From positions 1 to 7,669 of the forward strand of contig SLSB01000048.1 in the NCBI GenBank assembly GCA_007130675.1: a DNA stretch of 7,669 nucleotides. The letters are read 5' to 3'. A program made the translations under genes and the position numbers. Below, one piece after another: positions 1-5,446 of this stretch (position 1 is its first letter; each line of letters opens with the position of its first letter). The DNA is from Candidatus Hydrogenedentota bacterium. Lineage in GTDB: Bacteria; Hydrogenedentota; Hydrogenedentia; Hydrogenedentales; SLHB01. The notes below the pieces were generated by a model. It had not been told where the DNA came from, did not search any database, and saw nothing but the letters and a program-made list of their open reading frames with translations.

Positions 1-140
1 AGATGGGCAGCAAGCTCTTCCACAATGTCGTGGCCATGACCAATGACGGCAGTACCCATATGGTGGCGAAGCATATCCCGGACCGCAAACTGGCCGAGAC
101 CATCGTTGCCGATATCGAACGGGCCTTGTCCGGTGCATAG
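1..140 (+). CDS. C-terminal fragment of an unidentified protein
   Basis: An open frame enters from the left edge and ends at TAG 138-140; 45 codons from position 3 are visible, so the start and most of the protein lie outside the window. The visible part predicts two short beta strands around a turn (LFHNVVAMTNDGSTHMVAKH), then an amphipathic helix rich in charged residues (DRKLAETIVADIERAL). This strand-turn-strand-helix ending resembles the C-terminus of bacterial PH-like or membrane-associated beta domains, but the fragment is too short to assign. It converges on the next gene with only 6 bp between the two stop codons. The codon usage fits a real gene: third positions are mostly G or C. 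Reality as a gene is fairly secure, function is unknown. Confidence 0.6.
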   Translation, partial: MGSKLFHNVVAMTNDGSTHMVAKHIPDRKLAETIVADIERALSGA

Positions 141-146
141 CGCGCC

Positions 147-1484
147 CTATGGCATGGCGAACGGGTCTCCGGAAGACGGTTGTTGTCCGCTTATCAGCCG
201 GGCTTCCTCGGCCCCGACGCGCTCGCGTTCTGTCGAGATGCTGAACGCGAACAGGATAAGCGCAATATGCCGAAGCGGCAACACGCCTAAGGTGTTGCTG
301 AGACCCCCGCGGTAGTCGTGCACCAGCACGTAGCCAAATAAGATTTCTGAAATGTAGAAGGCAACAGCCCCGAGCAGGATCGTGACGCTTGCGCCCGCGC
401 CGATCGTGGCGACCCCGAAGACCGTCATGGCCGTGAGCACCAGACCGAACCCGACCATGGCGATTTCCATCTCGACGGAGGCGTCTTGATGCAACCAGGC
501 AAAAGTGGCCGCACTGATGCCCAGCACCGGAATCGCCGCGCCAATGCTCCACCCGAGCGAGAAACCGCGTATCCAGAACCCAATCAGAAAGGCCGCATGA
601 GCCGCGAGATACGCGAGTGCCGCAATCAAGAACAAGGGGCTTCCACGGTATAGAAAAAGTTCCCCCACAAGAGCCAGGACCGTGCCGATGAAAATCGAGC
701 GTCCATAGGGCCGCTCAAGCCCGTTACCCGCATACGCGGTAGCCACAATGACCGCGGCGACACCATACTGGAGGTAACGGGCAATGCCAAAAGCTCCGGA
801 TAGACGCAGAAGCACCAGAAGGGCCACAAGCCCCAAGGCCACTCCTGCAAACATAAACTGGCGTGAGTTGCGGCCCCAGAAGGCCATGAAATCCTTGATA
901 GGATGACGCTTCGCCTTCTCTTTGTAGAACTCGTTGCCGTCCGTATAGGCGGGGCCGCCGTCTTTGCCCAAATTACCGCCGCACTGCATGCACAACACTT
1001 TTCCGTCCAGCGTCACCGCGTCCGCGCTCGGTTTCATGATGCCGCACGCCGCGCAGACGAATTCCTGGCCCACGACTGGGCTGGCTTCCGCGCCCGTCGT
1101 TTCACCAAGCACACCGAGCCCGCTCAACCCAGAGAGATCGCCAAGGTCACCGAGCAAATCGGAGGTTCCACTCATGTCGGACAACGAATCGGCCAGATTG
1201 CTCTTCAGGCCGAGGTCGCTCGTCAAGTCCAAATTGAGACTCGAGCCGGAACTCGCCCCCGGACTTTGGGCCGCGGGTTGCTGTCCTGCGTATTGTGGCT
1301 GCGCTCTTGGAGCCGCCCCTTGGAACAGGTGGGGCGCAACCTTCTGGGCCGCGACCCAGCTCTGGAGCCCTTCGCGCCAGACCAACGTCGTCGGGGTGAT
1401 CTTCCCTTGCTGAGCCAGCAGCCCCATCTGGCGGCCGTCCAGCGGACCAACCTGTTTGTTCCCTTCTGCGTAATACCAGTCCAT
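147..1484 (-). CDS. GYF_2 / zinc-ribbon / YhhN-like (lysoplasmalogenase-like) membrane protein
   Basis: A 445-residue protein of three parts. Residues 1-53 form a GYF_2 (DUF4339) domain: WYY at 3-5, GP at 13-14, Trp36 and Trp43. Residues 55-140 are a linker, Ala/Gln/Pro-rich and then Leu/Ser/Gly/Asp-rich. Residues 144-168 are a zinc ribbon (C144, C147, C165, C168). From about 211 to 420 there are roughly eight hydrophobic helices. Two stretches there resemble the YhhN/TMEM86 family, whose members hydrolyse lysoplasmalogen: GELFLYRGSPLFLIAALAYL at 274-293 and GAVAFYISEILFGYVLV at 372-388. The two conserved acidic positions are Glu275 and Glu380, where many family members have Asp. The ATG at 1484 follows GAGAGGG (1489-1495) with a 4-nt spacer, and the homologous start of the GYF gene at 4029 aligns. 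It lies 96 bp downstream of rhaA with no obvious terminator between, so readthrough is possible. GYF_2 and ribbon are confident; YhhN is by motif recall only. Confidence 0.72.
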   Translation of the reverse strand: MDWYYAEGNKQVGPLDGRQMGLLAQQGKITPTTLVWREGLQSWVAAQKVAPHLFQGAAPRAQPQYAGQQPAAQSPGASSGSSLNLDLTSDLGLKSNLADSLSDMSGTSDLLGDLGDLSGLSGLGVLGETTGAEASPVVGQEFVCAACGIMKPSADAVTLDGKVLCMQCGGNLGKDGGPAYTDGNEFYKEKAKRHPIKDFMAFWGRNSRQFMFAGVALGLVALLVLLRLSGAFGIARYLQYGVAAVIVATAYAGNGLERPYGRSIFIGTVLALVGELFLYRGSPLFLIAALAYLAAHAAFLIGFWIRGFSLGWSIGAAIPVLGISAATFAWLHQDASVEMEIAMVGFGLVLTAMTVFGVATIGAGASVTILLGAVAFYISEILFGYVLVHDYRGGLSNTLGVLPLRHIALILFAFSISTERERVGAEEARLISGQQPSSGDPFAMP

Positions 1485-1580
1485 TGTACCCTCTCGATTG
1501 GCTCATGGCGCGCGGGGTTGCGCCACGGCCGACTGCGCTGGTGCCGCGCCGGCTTTTCTGTTGGACCATGAATGCGGTTG

Positions 1581-2858
1581 TTATCCCCGCGCGGCCAGCA
1601 CGTCCTTTTCATACTGCTTCACAGCGTTGAGCCAAGCGCCCCCCGCCGGGACCTCCGATTTTCTGCAATAGTAGTTCCATACCGCTCCATAGGGCAGGGT
1701 TTTCAATTCCTCGAGCAGCGCAAGCCGGGCGGTATAGTCGCCTTCGGCTTCCAGTTCGACCAGTTTGGCCGACGGTTCCAGCATGGCGATAAGCAGCCCC
1801 TTGAGCATGGCCCGGGTGCCCGTGACCCAGGCCGCCACCCGGTTGATGCTGGCATCGAAGAAATCCAGACCAATGTGAACCCGGTCAAGAAACCCGTGCC
1901 GGACAATCTCCTCGGCAATGGCTCGTAAATCGTCTGAGAGAACCACCACATGATCGCTGTCCCACCGGACCCCCCGGCTCACGTGCAACAGGATTTGGTC
2001 AAGATACAACATCACCGAGGAAATCTTGTCGGCAATGCCTTCCGTGGGGTGAAAATGGCCCGCATCCAGACACAACAGCTTGTTGTTCTTAATGGCATAG
2101 CCCATGTAGAACTCGTGAGAGCCCACCACATAGCTCTCGGACCCGATCCCGAAGAGCTTCGACTCGACGGCATCGAGGTTGTGTTCCGTTGGAATGGGCA
2201 GCCCGAACACGGTGTCCAGGGATTCTTTCAGCAGCGCGCGAGGCGTAAACCGATCGGCCGGAATGTCCTTAAATCCATCGGGTATCCAGACGTTGGTAAC
2301 ACACGGCGTTCCCAGTTCCTGGCCAATATGCGCGCCGATCGTACGGCAGGCAATACAATGCTCGATCCAGAATCTCCGTATGCCGTCGTCGCGATGCGAC
2401 AACGTGAACCCATCGTCGGCCATTGGATGGGCGAAACACGTGGGGTTGAAGTCCATGCCCAGGCCGTTAGCTTTGGCCCAGTCAATCCATCCCTGAAAAT
2501 GCTCGGGCTGCAATTCATTGCGATCGACTTTCGTGCCACCGGTCTCGGCATACATGGCGTGAAGGTTAAGCCGGTGTTTACCGGGAATGAGACTCAGCGC
2601 TTTTTCGGCATCCTGGCGCAACTCATCGGGCGTGCGTGCCCTGCCCGGATAGTTGCCCGTCGCCTGGATCCCTCCTCCCGAGGCCGACTCGACATGCTCG
2701 AACCCGCCCACATCGTCGCCCTGCCAACAATGCAGCGACACTGGAATAGCGGCCAGACGCTCGAGGGCTTTCGCCGTATCTACCCCATATTGGGCATACA
2801 CCTCCTGCGCATTAAAATAGGCTTGTTCGATGAGTGCTTCGTCCGCATGTGGAAACAT
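1581..2858 (-). CDS. rhaA: L-rhamnose isomerase
   Basis: This 425-residue cytoplasmic enzyme (EC 5.3.1.14) converts L-rhamnose to L-rhamnulose, the first step of rhamnose catabolism. It matches the E. coli enzyme (419 residues) along its whole length: HCWQGDDV at 43-50, GGIQATGNYPG at 62-72, AVESKLFGIG at 230-239, LDAGHFHPTE at 264-273, RWDSDH at 298-303 and DRVHIGLDFFDASINR at 325-340. By alignment, His268, Asp300 and Asp302 are the manganese ligands equivalent to E. coli His262, Asp294 and Asp296, so the protein should be active. The ATG at 2858 has AGAAGGGA (2867-2874) 8 nt upstream, a strong ribosome site. A TATAAT box lies about 60 bp upstream. No rhamnulokinase, aldolase, transporter or RhaR/RhaS gene is in the window; those functions must be encoded elsewhere. 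Identification is very secure. Confidence 0.97.
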   Translation of the reverse strand: MFPHADEALIEQAYFNAQEVYAQYGVDTAKALERLAAIPVSLHCWQGDDVGGFEHVESASGGGIQATGNYPGRARTPDELRQDAEKALSLIPGKHRLNLHAMYAETGGTKVDRNELQPEHFQGWIDWAKANGLGMDFNPTCFAHPMADDGFTLSHRDDGIRRFWIEHCIACRTIGAHIGQELGTPCVTNVWIPDGFKDIPADRFTPRALLKESLDTVFGLPIPTEHNLDAVESKLFGIGSESYVVGSHEFYMGYAIKNNKLLCLDAGHFHPTEGIADKISSVMLYLDQILLHVSRGVRWDSDHVVVLSDDLRAIAEEIVRHGFLDRVHIGLDFFDASINRVAAWVTGTRAMLKGLLIAMLEPSAKLVELEAEGDYTARLALLEELKTLPYGAVWNYYCRKSEVPAGGAWLNAVKQYEKDVLAARG

Positions 2859-2918
2859 GACACCGATCCCTTCTATGTGCCCTGACGTGATTCATCCCTT
2901 CCGCGCGTGCGTAGTTGC

Positions 2919-2949
2919 ATTATACAGGAACCGTGCGTATCGTCGGCAA
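2919..2949 (-). promoter_or_regulatory. Candidate sigma-70-type promoter of rhaA
   Basis: Read on the minus strand, there is a perfect -10 box TATAAT (2919-2924) and a partial -35 box TTGCCG (2944-2949, four of six consensus bases) with a 19-bp spacer, slightly long. A perfect TATAAT stands out in this GC-rich setting. Transcription would start near 2912, giving a leader of about 55 nt before the rhaA ATG at 2858. The weak -35 box would fit a promoter that needs an activator, which is inference. Confidence 0.5.
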
Positions 2950-2965
2950 ACGGCGGGTAAACGCC
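2945..2965. repeat. Tandem direct repeat GGYAAACGSC overlapping the rhaA -35 region
   Basis: Two copies of a 10-bp motif, GGCAAACGGC at 2945-2954 and GGTAAACGCC at 2956-2965, sit 11 bp apart (start to start), about one helical turn, so both would face the same side of the DNA. They overlap and lie just upstream of the candidate rhaA -35 box. The second copy also forms part of a CGGCG-6-CGCCG inverted repeat (2951-2966). This is a plausible activator or repressor site for the rhamnose gene, but it is short and may be chance. Confidence 0.3.
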
Positions 2966-3036
2966 GAATCGTGGATAGGCACGAGCAAAAGCGGAGGCAG
3001 CGGCATGTGGTGCCTGCACCCTGATTGCGGCTTGCC

Positions 3037-3057
3037 TTTCGCGCCATCGGCGCGAAA
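3037..3057. repeat. Perfect 9-bp inverted repeat with 3-nt loop
   Basis: TTTCGCGCC at 3037-3045 and GGCGCGAAA at 3049-3057 are perfect inverse complements separated by ATC. It lies about 100 bp downstream of the cheX-like stop and about 180 bp upstream of rhaA. There is no T-run after the stem on either strand, so a classical intrinsic terminator is unlikely. It may be an RNA stem at the 3' end of the cheX-like transcript, or a protein-binding palindrome. Confidence 0.5.
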
Positions 3058-3138
3058 CAGCGTAATCTGAAGGACAGGGGAAAGGGTTCAACAACAGCGA
3101 GCAGGGCTTCTAGTAGCCGGTCTCTGGGGGGCGGTTCA

Positions 3139-3161
3139 CCGCGCGTCTGTATGCCGCGCGG
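3139..3161 (-). other. GC-rich hairpin directly after the cheX-like stop codon
   Basis: CCGCGCG (3139-3145) pairs with CGCGCGG (3155-3161) across a 9-nt loop, starting immediately after the TAG at 3162-3164 of the minus-strand gene. All seven pairs are G-C. No T-run follows, so it could protect the transcript end or act with Rho, but it is not a standard intrinsic terminator. In such GC-rich DNA a 7-bp stem can also occur by chance. Confidence 0.3.
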
Positions 3162-3647
3162 CTATTGCCCTTGAAAACTGAGGCAGAGGCCGAATGTCCC
3201 GAGTTCACACGTCATGGGCACATCGAGCCACACCGCCTTGGACGGCGCACGCACGTCAAATTCGCCGCCATGAAGCACCACGGGCAGACTCAGCTCGAGC
3301 GTCTCCCCCACTTGCTCGGAAATGCGCGCTTTGGCTGAACCGGCGACGATGTTCGCCAGCTCCCCGATCGTGTCTGACACGGTCTCGTCCCACTCGGTGA
3401 TTTCGATGCTCAGAAGGCGGCCTGCCACAGCAAGCCCGGTGTCGTAGGGAAAATGCAGGCCGGTCGTACCTTTCACGGGACCGCTGAACCCCACCAGAGC
3501 CATCATCTCGCGCGGTCGTGCCGACCCGTCGGACAGCGCCAGTCCCGTCCGTTTCGCCTCACAGCCAAGCATCATGCCGAACAGCTCGTACACCCCCTCG
3601 AGAAACGGGTTAACATATTCAGCTTTCATTTGACCAGACACGGGCAT
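3162..3647 (-). CDS. CheX-family chemotaxis phosphatase-like protein
   Basis: A soluble protein of up to 161 residues that fits the CheX/CheC family, which dephosphorylates CheY-P or related response regulators. Features seen: an N-terminal helix (MKAEYVNPFLEGVYELF, from residue 7), a central segment VGFSGPVKGTTGLHFPYDTG (52-71) typical of the family's beta sheet, and the helix with the catalytic ExxN motif at Glu96-Asn99 (IGELANIVAG). In characterised family members the Glu and Asn position the attacking water on CheY-P, so activity is expected. CheX has one such motif and works as a dimer, as here. The start is uncertain: the ATG at 3647 is only 2 nt from GGGGGA (3650-3655), whereas the GTG at 3641, two codons later, has an ideal 8-nt spacing. 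No cheA, cheY or receptor gene is nearby, so its partner is unknown and it could act outside chemotaxis. Confidence 0.85.
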   Translation of the reverse strand: MPVSGQMKAEYVNPFLEGVYELFGMMLGCEAKRTGLALSDGSARPREMMALVGFSGPVKGTTGLHFPYDTGLAVAGRLLSIEITEWDETVSDTIGELANIVAGSAKARISEQVGETLELSLPVVLHGGEFDVRAPSKAVWLDVPMTCELGTFGLCLSFQGQ

Positions 3648-3699
3648 CGTCCCCCAGGAAACAACGATTGGAAGCCTTCACACGGGCAGAGCTACCGGA

Positions 3700-3729
3700 A
3701 ACGTACCACAATTCCCGAAAATTTGTAAA
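3700..3729 (-). promoter_or_regulatory. Candidate promoter of the cheX-like gene
   Basis: On the minus strand, TTTACA (3724-3729, five of six -35 consensus bases) is followed after 18 bp by TACGTT (3700-3705), which keeps the three most conserved -10 positions (TA...T). The start point would lie about 45 bp upstream of the gene's start codon. Found by eye only; the -10 box is weak. Confidence 0.35.
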
Positions 3730-3822
3730 GTAGGCCTCCGTTTAATCCGCATTCCGTGCATTTCGGTCGCGCCTGATGCTTCCGCCACGCCTGGAAATTC
3801 CACCTCAAGTGATTGATTATTC

Positions 3823-3852
3823 TTGACTTCCGTGCGCAATGTCAGGTATCCC
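3823..3852 (+). promoter_or_regulatory. Candidate promoter of the membrane-protein operon
   Basis: TTGACT (3823-3828, five of six -35 bases) is followed after 18 bp by TATCCC (3847-3852), a weak -10 box with three of six matches. The stretch just upstream (3810-3822) is AT-rich and contains CAAGTGATTGATT (3806-3818), which fits the E. coli IHF consensus on the reverse strand. The predicted leader would be about 170 nt. Plausible from position, unproven. Confidence 0.35.
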
Positions 3853-3869
3853 ATAGCTTTGTCGCTGTG

Positions 3870-3900
3870 GGGGGAACACTATTCGGATGTCCCCCGAATA
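3870..3900 (+). other. Overlapping, mutually exclusive leader hairpins
   Basis: GGGGGA (3870-3875) can pair with TCCCCC (3890-3895). Alternatively TATTCGG (3880-3886) can pair with CCGAATA (3894-3900). The right arms overlap at 3894-3895, and the left arm of the second stem lies in the loop of the first, so the two folds exclude each other. They would lie near the 5' end of the leader of the downstream operon. No known riboswitch is recognised. Confidence 0.35.
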
Positions 3901-4016
3901 TGCGGCGCGCCTGCGGTGTAATGTGAACGACAATGAGGCACGGGATTTTTCGGACAGCGCCCGGGCAGTCCAGTCGAACCGAGACTCAGAGCTGGCTGGG
4001 GAATGCTCAGCACGCG

Positions 4017-4023
4017 AAAGGGG
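4017..4023 (+). promoter_or_regulatory. Ribosome binding site fixing the GTG start at 4029
   Basis: AAAGGGG at 4017-4023 ends 5 nt before GTG 4029. This is the only good ribosome site near the 5' end of the frame and it puts the first residues (V-HWYY) in register with the start of the paralogous GYF_2 protein (M-DWYY), so it decides against the ATG at 3933. Confidence 0.75.
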
Positions 4024-4028
4024 TATTC

Positions 4029-4817
4029 GTGCACTGGTACTACGTTCAAGACAATCAGCAAGCAGGACCCGTGTCGGATGCGGCTCTGTCGAACCTTGCA
4101 GTGGCGGGGGTGATCACATCCGAGACCTTGCTCTGGCGGCCGGGGATGCAGGATTGGCAGCCGGCGCGCATAGCCGCCCCCGAACTCACGGCCGCCGCCG
4201 CGCCTGACGGCTCGTCAATATACGGCACGGCGCCGCCCGAAGCCAACGCAGTGCGGTGCGCGGCCTGCGGGAATGTCTTTCCGTCCGAAGATGTGGTTTA
4301 TATCGGCCAACATCCGGTCTGCGCGTCGTGCAAACATCTATATGTGCAGCGCCTTCGTGAAGGCGTGCCCGTGACGGGCAGGACCGAAGTGCAATTTGGG
4401 GGCTTCTGGCTTCGGTTCGTGGCAAAGATTGTCGACGGTATTATCCTGATGCCGGTTTCGATGGGACTCATGTTCGTCTACATGTTTCTGATGCTTGACA
4501 TGAACACCTCAGACCCCGCCCCGGGGCGCATGCTCATTTCGCAGTTCCTGATAAACATTTTGATGTGGGCCGTCAATATGGCCTACGTGACGTTCTTTGT
4601 AGGCCGGTTCGCGGCCACGCCGGGAAAGATGGTCTGTGGTTTGCGCGTGGTGACCGGGGACCTCGGGAAGGTCACGTATCTTCGGGCGTTTGGCCGTTTC
4701 TGGGGGGAATTCGTCACAGGCATGACATTTACGATAGGCTATATTATCGCGGCGTTTGACAGTGAGAAGCGCGCCCTGCACGATTACATCTGCAACACAC
4801 GGGTGATCCGGGTCTGA
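4029..4817 (+). CDS. GYF_2 / zinc-ribbon / RDD-family membrane protein
   Basis: A 262-residue protein starting at GTG. Residues 1-50 are a GYF_2 (DUF4339) domain: WYY at 3-5, GP at 13-14, Trp36, Trp43. Residues 77-101 form a four-cysteine ribbon (C77, C80, C98, C101). Residues 122-262 are an RDD domain: the N-terminal FGGFWLRFVAKIVDG carries the family Arg129 and Asp136, then come ATPGKMVCGLRVV (195-207) and the C-terminal DSEKRALHDYICNTRVIR (244-261). Membrane helices are at about 133-156, 170-192 and 229-243. RDD proteins are integral membrane proteins of mostly unknown function; a few have been linked to ion transport. The soluble GYF and ribbon modules are probably cytoplasmic and may bind proline-rich or other partners. 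It is first of five close plus-strand genes, with 14 bp to the next. The N-terminal half is paralogous to that of the gene ending at 147. Domain calls are confident, the role is unknown. Confidence 0.85.
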   Translation: MHWYYVQDNQQAGPVSDAALSNLAVAGVITSETLLWRPGMQDWQPARIAAPELTAAAAPDGSSIYGTAPPEANAVRCAACGNVFPSEDVVYIGQHPVCASCKHLYVQRLREGVPVTGRTEVQFGGFWLRFVAKIVDGIILMPVSMGLMFVYMFLMLDMNTSDPAPGRMLISQFLINILMWAVNMAYVTFFVGRFAATPGKMVCGLRVVTGDLGKVTYLRAFGRFWGEFVTGMTFTIGYIIAAFDSEKRALHDYICNTRVIRV

Positions 4818-4831
4818 ATCATGGAATCGTT

Positions 4832-5446
4832 ATGCCCGATTCTTTGTTGACATGTCTCAGTTGCGGCTATGCGTTGCCGGCGCCGTCTGAACCGGCCACG
4901 GGCCCGCGCGAATGCATGAACTGCGACGCGTATTACGAGATCGGGATCTTCCCCGCTTTTGGCCGCCTGCCCGAGCCGGGCTCACCCGCTGAGAATGTGA
5001 TCGCCGACGGCGAAAGCAGTTGCCTGTATCACCCCGCCAAAAAAGCCAGCGTCATTTGCAACGGCTGCGGAGCGTTTTTGTGCTCGCTGTGCGACATTGA
5101 ACTCGATGGCCGCCACGTCTGCCCGAAATGCCTCACGCGCCCCGATGCGAAGACCGCCCAGGCCGACCCGCTGCAGCCGGAGAGCACACGCTACGACAGC
5201 ATCGCATTTCATCTGGCGCTTTGGCCGTTGCTGCTGGCATTCATGTGTCTCCCGTATGTGATGCTGATTACCGCGCCCGTCGTGCTGTATCTTGCCATCC
5301 GCTATTGGAACGTATCGCGGATGCCCGATGGCAGCCCCAGCGGTTTGATGCTCGCCGCGGCACTCATCGCCGGGGCGGAACTGGTGCTCGTTGCCGCAAG
5401 CGCCGTGATATTTGCATTGGGCATTATTGCCTTGGTGAGCTTATGA
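4832..5446 (+). CDS. Membrane protein with zinc ribbon and B-box-like zinc finger
   Basis: A 204-residue protein. The N-terminus has a four-cysteine ribbon (C8, C11, C28, C31). It is followed by a B-box-like finger at 64-100 with the pattern C-x2-H-x8-C-x2-C-x4-C-x2-C-x9-C-x2-C (C64, H67, C76, C79, C84, C87, C97, C100), which should bind two zinc ions. After a polar linker (101-122), hydrophobic segments at about 124-158 and 171-203 give three or four membrane helices, with a short loop between (RYWNVSRMPDGSPSG). The zinc modules are likely cytoplasmic and used for protein contacts. No catalytic residues are evident. The ATG at 4832 has only a weak TGGA upstream, so translation may depend on coupling to the gene ending 14 bp before. 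Its stop overlaps the next start as ATGA (5443-5446). Confidence 0.82.
   Translation: MPDSLLTCLSCGYALPAPSEPATGPRECMNCDAYYEIGIFPAFGRLPEPGSPAENVIADGESSCLYHPAKKASVICNGCGAFLCSLCDIELDGRHVCPKCLTRPDAKTAQADPLQPESTRYDSIAFHLALWPLLLAFMCLPYVMLITAPVVLYLAIRYWNVSRMPDGSPSGLMLAAALIAGAELVLVAASAVIFALGIIALVSL

Larger units (their letters stand above)
2859..3161. other. Non-coding interval between rhaA and the cheX-like gene
   Basis: About 300 bp without a convincing gene. The open frames crossing it have Arg/Ala-rich, unpatterned translations and no good ribosome site. It contains the candidate rhaA promoter (2919-2949), a direct repeat overlapping its -35 box, a perfect inverted repeat at 3037-3057 and a second hairpin next to the cheX-like stop codon. 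I saw no tRNA-like fold. Confidence 0.6.
3648..4028. other. Divergent intergenic regulatory region
   Basis: This 381-bp gap separates the minus-strand cheX-like gene from the plus-strand membrane operon and is more AT-rich than its surroundings between about 3700 and 3860. It holds candidate promoters in both directions, an 11-bp palindrome TGGAAATTCCA (3792-3802), and overlapping inverted repeats at 3870-3900. A frame open from 3933 into the next gene lacks a ribosome site and its 32 extra residues do not resemble the paralogous GYF_2 protein, so it is treated as non-coding leader. Confidence 0.6.

Noticed and set aside
1950..2885. A 311-codon plus-strand frame opposite rhaA
   Set aside because: It is the antisense shadow of a gene with full-length similarity to L-rhamnose isomerase; its translation shows no family pattern.
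2873..3094. A 73-codon minus-strand frame in the gap upstream of rhaA
   Set aside because: Its translation is Arg/Ala-rich without a recognisable pattern, it overlaps the rhaA promoter and ribosome site, and it spans the palindrome at 3037-3057. It looks like chance openness in GC-rich DNA.
3080..3110. tRNA T-arm-like GGGTTCAA
   Set aside because: The flanking bases do not form the 5-bp T stem and no acceptor, D or anticodon arms can be drawn around it.
3139..3161. Intrinsic terminator for the cheX-like gene
   Set aside because: A GC-only stem is present but no T-run follows on the transcribed strand, so I list it only as a hairpin.
3933..4028. N-terminal extension of the GYF_2-RDD protein to the ATG at 3933
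   Set aside because: No ribosome site precedes 3933; the 32 extra residues have no match in the GYF_2 paralogue, and AAAGGGG is ideally placed for GTG 4029.
5128..5442. N-terminal extension of the 357-residue membrane protein back to 5128
   Set aside because: That stretch is the out-of-frame shadow of the zinc-finger gene at 4832-5446; the ATGA overlap with GGTGAG marks 5443 as the start.
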